Assembly: GCA_030583705.1 (NCBI GenBank)
Contig: CP129471.1
Location: 300,506 to 364,505, forward strand
Length of the DNA stretch: 64,000 nt
Reading direction: 5' to 3'
DNA from: Patescibacteria group bacterium
GTDB lineage: Bacteria > Patescibacteriota > Patescibacteriia > Patescibacteriales > Patescibacteriaceae
Positions 60,297 to 64,000 of this stretch are shown piece after piece. Each line of letters opens with the position of its first letter. Position 1 is the first letter of the stretch. The notes below the pieces were generated by a model. The model searched no databases and had not been told where the DNA came from. It saw only the letters and a list, made by a program, of their open reading frames with translations. Position numbers and translations under genes: made by a program.

Positions 60297-60968
60297 ATGA
60301 ACAACTCTTCCTTATATCAATTTCGTAATCCAGCTGCTGTTAAGGGTTCTTATCCCTTTGAAGACTCTTTTATTTGGTTTTTACGAATTAATGAGTATCC
60401 GATCTTTATGGTTTTTTGGAATCTGCTTTTGGCTTCCTTGGCGGTTTATTTAGCTTATCGTCTGGCTCTTTTAATTAAAGAAAAGTTTTCTTTAAAGACT
60501 TTAGTTGTTTTTCTTCTTTGGTTACTCTTTTTACCCAACGCCGCTTATCTAATGTCGGATATTCGTCATATCTCCGGTAGTTGTTCTTTTGATTCTTATG
60601 GTAGGGCTTGTCTTAATAATGGTTGGATGATCTTCTTTTTCTTTACTTACGCCTTATTTGGTTTCCTGTCTTTTATTCTATCTCTTCGGCCAGTAGTTAC
60701 CGCCGTGCGAGTAAAGTGGGGTAAGTTAGTAGCTGCTTGGTTTAACGTTATTATTATACCCTTAATCTCCTTAGGGGTTCTTTTGGGTCTTTTAAATCGC
60801 TGGAACAGTTGGGATGTTTTTTCTAAGCCTTCGTTTATCCTTTCTGGTCTTTGGCAGTACTTTATTTCTTTACCATATCTTAAAAACTGGCTTTTTTTAA
60901 CCATTCTTTTTTTCTTCCTTTATTATCTTGGTTCAGGAGTTTTAAAAAAGGCCTCTTGGGAGAAATAA
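60297..60968 (+). CDS. DUF1361 membrane protein
   Basis: 223 residues, six transmembrane helices. LLFLPNAAYLMSDIRHI in the third helix is the hallmark block of DUF1361 (F-L-P-N-A-P/A-Y-x-x-T/S-D-x-x-H). Function is not known. It has no SD and lies 41 nt after the ATPase gene. It ends just before an AAGCTT hairpin (60966-60989) that could be a weak terminator. Confidence 0.85.
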   Translation: MNNSSLYQFRNPAAVKGSYPFEDSFIWFLRINEYPIFMVFWNLLLASLAVYLAYRLALLIKEKFSLKTLVVFLLWLLFLPNAAYLMSDIRHISGSCSFDSYGRACLNNGWMIFFFFTYALFGFLSFILSLRPVVTAVRVKWGKLVAAWFNVIIIPLISLGVLLGLLNRWNSWDVFSKPSFILSGLWQYFISLPYLKNWLFLTILFFFLYYLGSGVLKKASWEK

Positions 60969-61033
60969 AGCTTTTTTATTAAGCTTTTGGCCTATTATTT
61001 GACTAATCGTCCCATAGAGTTAATAATCTGTTT

Positions 61034-62725
61034 ATGAAAGATTATCTAAAAATATCTAAAGCCCCGGAGCTTACGGGACGCGAAAGAAGATTATATCGTT
61101 TCCTAGAAATTTTACCGGGAGCCCTGTCTTGGCTTACTATTATTGCTCTAATTATTTTTTCTTATTATAAACCGGTTGGGACGGCCATTTTTGTTATTAT
61201 GTTTGATGTCTACTGGCTACTCTTAGTGGCTTTTTTGGGTACCCATCTTTTAATCTCGTATCGTTTCATGAAAAAACGTATGGCTGTTAATTGGCAAGAG
61301 AAATGCGAGTCTCTTGGTATGGTTTCTTTAAGACTTGAGACAGTAATTGATGGTAATGATATTAATAATGGGAGTGACAGTAATAATGATAATAAAGAAT
61401 TAGATACAATGGAAGAAAAAACAGTAGAAGGGGAGACTGGAGAAATTAAAGAAAAGGATAAGGCGAGGATTATTAATTTATCTTGGAGAGATGTTGTGCA
61501 CGTGGTTATTCTACCTACCTACCAAGAAAGCTTAGATGTTTTAAGGAGTAGTTTTAATGGTTTGGTTAATTCCGGTTACCAAACAGATAAGTTAATTGTT
61601 GTTTTGGCGGCTGAGGCTAGAGCCGGGGAAGAGGGAAGACTTATCCGAGAAACTATTGGAAAAGAATATGGACATCTTTTTCGTCGTTTCCTTATAACAA
61701 TCCATCCCGATGATATTATCGGAGAACTTAAGGGTAAGGGGGCTAATCAGGCTTGGGCGGCTAAGAAACTTAAAGAGGAGATTATTGATGGAGAAGAAAT
61801 TGATTACGCTTCAATTATGGTGAGTGTTTTGGATAGCGACACAGTAGTCTTCCCTGGTTATTTCTATTGCTTAACCCATGCTTTTTTAACTTCAAAAAAA
61901 CCCTATCGTTCCAGTTACCAACCTATTCCGGTTTATCACAACAATATGTGGCAAGCGCCTTTCTTTGCCCGGGTAGCGGCTTTTTCTAATACTTTTTGGC
62001 AAATGATGCAACAGCTTAGGCCAGAGAAGTCCGCTACTTATTCTTCTCATGCTATGACCTGGCAGTCTCTGATTGACATAGACTTTTGGTCTACCAATAT
62101 GGTTAGCGAAGATTCACGTATCTTTTGGCATTGTTTCTGCTATTACCAAGGAGATTATCGGGTAGAGCCTCTTTATTTCCCGGTTTCCATGGATATGTGT
62201 ATGGATAAAAACCAATGGCAAAGCGCCAAGAACCTTTATCGCCAACAAAGACGTTGGGGTTGGGGAGTGGAGAATATCCCTTATCTGGTTTTTAATACCA
62301 TTAAACAATGGCCGTCTTTAACAAGAAAAAGTCGTGGTAATTATTTAAGACATATTGGAGTGCAAATTTACGGTTTTCATTCTTGGGCTACTAACGCTTT
62401 AATTACTTCAATTATTGGTTGGCTACCTTTAATTTTGGGAGGTAGTGCTTTTAATGCCACAGTTCTTTCCAGTAACTTACCGATGGTAACAAAGTTCTTA
62501 ATGACCCTAGCTATGGTTGGTATGGTTCTTTCCGCCATTGTTTCTCTCTTAATGCTACCAACTATTAACAAAAAAGGCTTTATGAAATATGTTACTTCAG
62601 TCTTGCAGTGGATTTGCCTCCCGATCGTTATCATTGTCTTTGGTTCAATTCCCGGACTGGAAGCCCAAACCAGGCTGATGTTAGGTAAATACATGGGTTT
62701 TTGGGTTACCCCCAAGCATAGATAA
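61034..62725 (+). CDS. Membrane glycosyltransferase family 2 (processive type)
   Basis: 563 residues. Two N-terminal helices (about 36-80) are followed by a GT2 domain: VVHVVILPTYQESLDVLRSS, VVLAAEARAGEEGR, a DxD motif in VSVLDSDTVVFPGYF, and the acceptor/processivity motif QRRWGWG (Q-x-x-R-W). Three to four C-terminal helices follow, as in cellulose-synthase-like enzymes. An acidic Asn/Glu-rich insert of about 35 residues (109-143) sits between the amphipathic helix and the first strand. It probably makes or extends an extracellular polysaccharide or a glycolipid. It follows the DUF1361 gene. Confidence 0.87.
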   Translation: MKDYLKISKAPELTGRERRLYRFLEILPGALSWLTIIALIIFSYYKPVGTAIFVIMFDVYWLLLVAFLGTHLLISYRFMKKRMAVNWQEKCESLGMVSLRLETVIDGNDINNGSDSNNDNKELDTMEEKTVEGETGEIKEKDKARIINLSWRDVVHVVILPTYQESLDVLRSSFNGLVNSGYQTDKLIVVLAAEARAGEEGRLIRETIGKEYGHLFRRFLITIHPDDIIGELKGKGANQAWAAKKLKEEIIDGEEIDYASIMVSVLDSDTVVFPGYFYCLTHAFLTSKKPYRSSYQPIPVYHNNMWQAPFFARVAAFSNTFWQMMQQLRPEKSATYSSHAMTWQSLIDIDFWSTNMVSEDSRIFWHCFCYYQGDYRVEPLYFPVSMDMCMDKNQWQSAKNLYRQQRRWGWGVENIPYLVFNTIKQWPSLTRKSRGNYLRHIGVQIYGFHSWATNALITSIIGWLPLILGGSAFNATVLSSNLPMVTKFLMTLAMVGMVLSAIVSLLMLPTINKKGFMKYVTSVLQWICLPIVIIVFGSIPGLEAQTRLMLGKYMGFWVTPKHR

Positions 62726-62787
62726 AGATAGAGAATAGACCACAATTTTAATTTTAATTAATAAAATAAAGAGTTTAAAAAGGATTT

Positions 62788-62819
62788 AAATGTGCCAACA
62801 ACCTGGCACATTTATTTTT
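62788..62819 (+). terminator. Terminator after the GT2 gene
   Basis: AAATGTGCCA pairs with TGGCACATTT around ACAACC and is followed by TATTTTT. The remainder of 62820-62987 is AT-rich and shows nothing more. Confidence 0.85.
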
Positions 62820-62987
62820 CAAAAGGATCTTGCCCAAAGTATTCTTAAATGGTATCATGATGATATAGAGATATAGATAATACGGGAGAATTATATAAAT
62901 AAAAAGATTATTCTTAACCTTTGAAATAATTATATAAACATATTCACAGTTTATTTTAAGAAATAACATTAATTTAAATCATACATC

Positions 62988-64000
62988 ATGTTATATAAAG
63001 AGAATAAGAAAAACCAAGAAAACAAGAAAACACCTCAGATCGTTGAGGTGTTTAATAGTGGGGTAAGTAGTAAGTTAAATAGTAGATTATATAATAATAA
63101 AGCCTTCACCCTCATTGAACTATTAGTAGTCATAGCCATCATAGGTATATTATCCACTCTAGTAATAGTAGCTTTGGGTAATTCACGAGCAGGTGCCAGA
63201 GACGCTAAAAGACTAAATGATCTAAAAGCCATGGCTAATGCCCTAGAGCTATATTATGCAGATAATAACGCATACCCTGAAGCAGATAACTTTTCTCCTG
63301 GAGCTACTTTTGAAGCTGGTGGAGTAGTTTATATGGGCAAAGTACCCAATAATCCTACTCCTCATACAGACGGTAATTGTCCAGATAATGACTATACCTA
63401 TACCCAAGTAGAATCAGGACAAAGTTATAATATATCTACTTGTCTTGGTACTCAAGCACAAAATTCTCCCTCTACTTCTTCTACCACAGTCTCATATTCT
63501 CCTTCAGGTATATTTCAATGTGGACAAAACATACAAGATTCAAGAGATAATAATACTTATCAGACAGTCCAAATAGGTAACCAATGTTGGATGAAAGAAA
63601 ACTTAGCTTATTTACCTTCGGTAGTTGGACCAGCAACAGAAAGTGAAACCGACCCCTATTACTATGTCTACGGTTATTCAGGTACAGACGTTGTGGCTGC
63701 TAAAGCCACCACTAACTATACTACTCACGGTGTTCTCTATAACTGGCCTGCTGCTACTACCGCTTGCCCTACTGGCTGGAAGCTACCTACTGACCAAGAA
63801 TTTAATACTTTGGAACAATATACCGTAGCAACTATTGCCAGTACCGACACCCAATATGCCTGCAATACTTCAGCTACCGGTTGGCAAAGATGTGCAGATA
63901 ATAGTGGCAATGATGCCGGAGGAGCTAAAGGAGTCGGTAAATCTCTTAAGAAAGTTGGACAAGGTTCGGGTGTGGGAGCGGGAGATGACTTGGTTGGTTT
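62988..64000 (+). CDS. Prepilin-like protein with FISUMP domain (3' end outside window)
   Basis: ATG 62988 opens a frame that runs off the window (337 codons seen). The leader MLYKENKKNQENKKTPQIVE corresponds to that of the prepilin at 46206 and contains the same type of dyad (63028-63053). Then KAFTLIELLVVIAIIGIL, RAGARDAKRLNDLKAMANAL and the stalk ELYYADNNAYP. From about residue 180, DSRDNNTYQTVQIGNQCWMK and CPTGWKLPTDQEF identify a FISUMP domain as in the gene at 50062. Ala at -1 of the cleavage site. The end is missing, so completeness cannot be judged. Confidence 0.85.
   Translation, partial: MLYKENKKNQENKKTPQIVEVFNSGVSSKLNSRLYNNKAFTLIELLVVIAIIGILSTLVIVALGNSRAGARDAKRLNDLKAMANALELYYADNNAYPEADNFSPGATFEAGGVVYMGKVPNNPTPHTDGNCPDNDYTYTQVESGQSYNISTCLGTQAQNSPSTSSTTVSYSPSGIFQCGQNIQDSRDNNTYQTVQIGNQCWMKENLAYLPSVVGPATESETDPYYYVYGYSGTDVVAAKATTNYTTHGVLYNWPAATTACPTGWKLPTDQEFNTLEQYTVATIASTDTQYACNTSATGWQRCADNSGNDAGGAKGVGKSLKKVGQGSGVGAGDDLVG

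Noticed and set aside
1-64000. CRISPR arrays, rRNA genes, transposases, prophage blocks
   Set aside because: Looked for and not seen: no regularly spaced repeats, no conserved rRNA stretches, no recombinase or transposase motifs in any ORF.

Overview
The window looks like part of a Patescibacteria / Candidate Phyla Radiation genome, probably of the Parcubacteria type. That assignment is inferred from gene content, not from a marker phylogeny. The support is AT-rich DNA, densely packed and mostly plus-strand genes with few Shine-Dalgarno sequences, stops that are almost all TAA or TAG, many type IV-pilin-like proteins with the signature RDAKRL after the N-terminal helix, and scattered type IV secretion (T4SS) genes. 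No rRNA, transposase, phage block or CRISPR array was seen.

Layout. 1-4.6 kb: surface proteins, namely a cut-off secreted protein, two Ycf48/BNR-like propellers (the first with a Bacteroidota-style T9SS sorting domain) and a prepilin with an FGE/SUMF1-like head. 4.8-15.0 kb: a compact T4SS-like operon (membrane protein, VirB6/TrbL-like, two paralogous acidic proteins, PrgI, TraC-N, VirB4 ATPase, anchored VirB8-shaped protein). 15.1-19.2 kb: comF, three minus-strand tRNAs, a small membrane protein and recG. 19.4-22.0 kb: two unrecognised SD-led membrane proteins and a VirB2/TrbC-like pilin. 22.2-26.4 kb: tRNA-Lys, a DUF2339 protein, a TSP3-repeat protein and two small minus-strand membrane proteins. 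26.5-34.6 kb: tRNA-Thr, cysS, a fused VirD4-like coupling ATPase, dnaX and an HD hydrolase. 34.7-38.7 kb: an accessory island downstream of tRNA-Gln, with short repeats, an SDR oxidoreductase, a DinB/ClbS-like protein and unrecognised genes. 38.8-53.8 kb: glucan metabolism (glgA, GH57, alpha-glucan phosphorylase) mixed with membrane and redox genes and three prepilins. 53.9-62.7 kb: a SurA-N-like protein, a sigma-region-4/HARE fusion, a split VirD4-like system with an Asn-rich zinc-binding tail, a DUF1361 protein and a GT2 transferase. The right edge cuts another prepilin.

How it fits together. VirB2-, PrgI-, TraC-, VirB4-, VirB6- and VirD4-like parts at four places suggest one or two envelope-spanning transport machines. 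No relaxase is visible, so DNA uptake, DNA transfer and protein secretion all remain possible. The prepilins share one N-terminal module but carry unrelated heads, as expected of a modular surface-display or minor-pilin set. The glucan genes could build and break down a storage polymer, and a lactate permease fits fermentation.

The most interesting signals are: (i) a candidate orphan small RNA at 52039-52139 with its own promoter, a 13-bp helix, a terminator and a loop complementary to Shine-Dalgarno sequences; (ii) 72-bp direct repeats flanking a prepilin gene, with an orphan prepilin leader; (iii) duplicated coupling ATPases, one fused and one split; (iv) a hairpin that buries the comF ribosome binding site; (v) a T9SS sorting signal outside its usual phylum; (vi) promoters placed so that the transcript would start at or next to the start codon.
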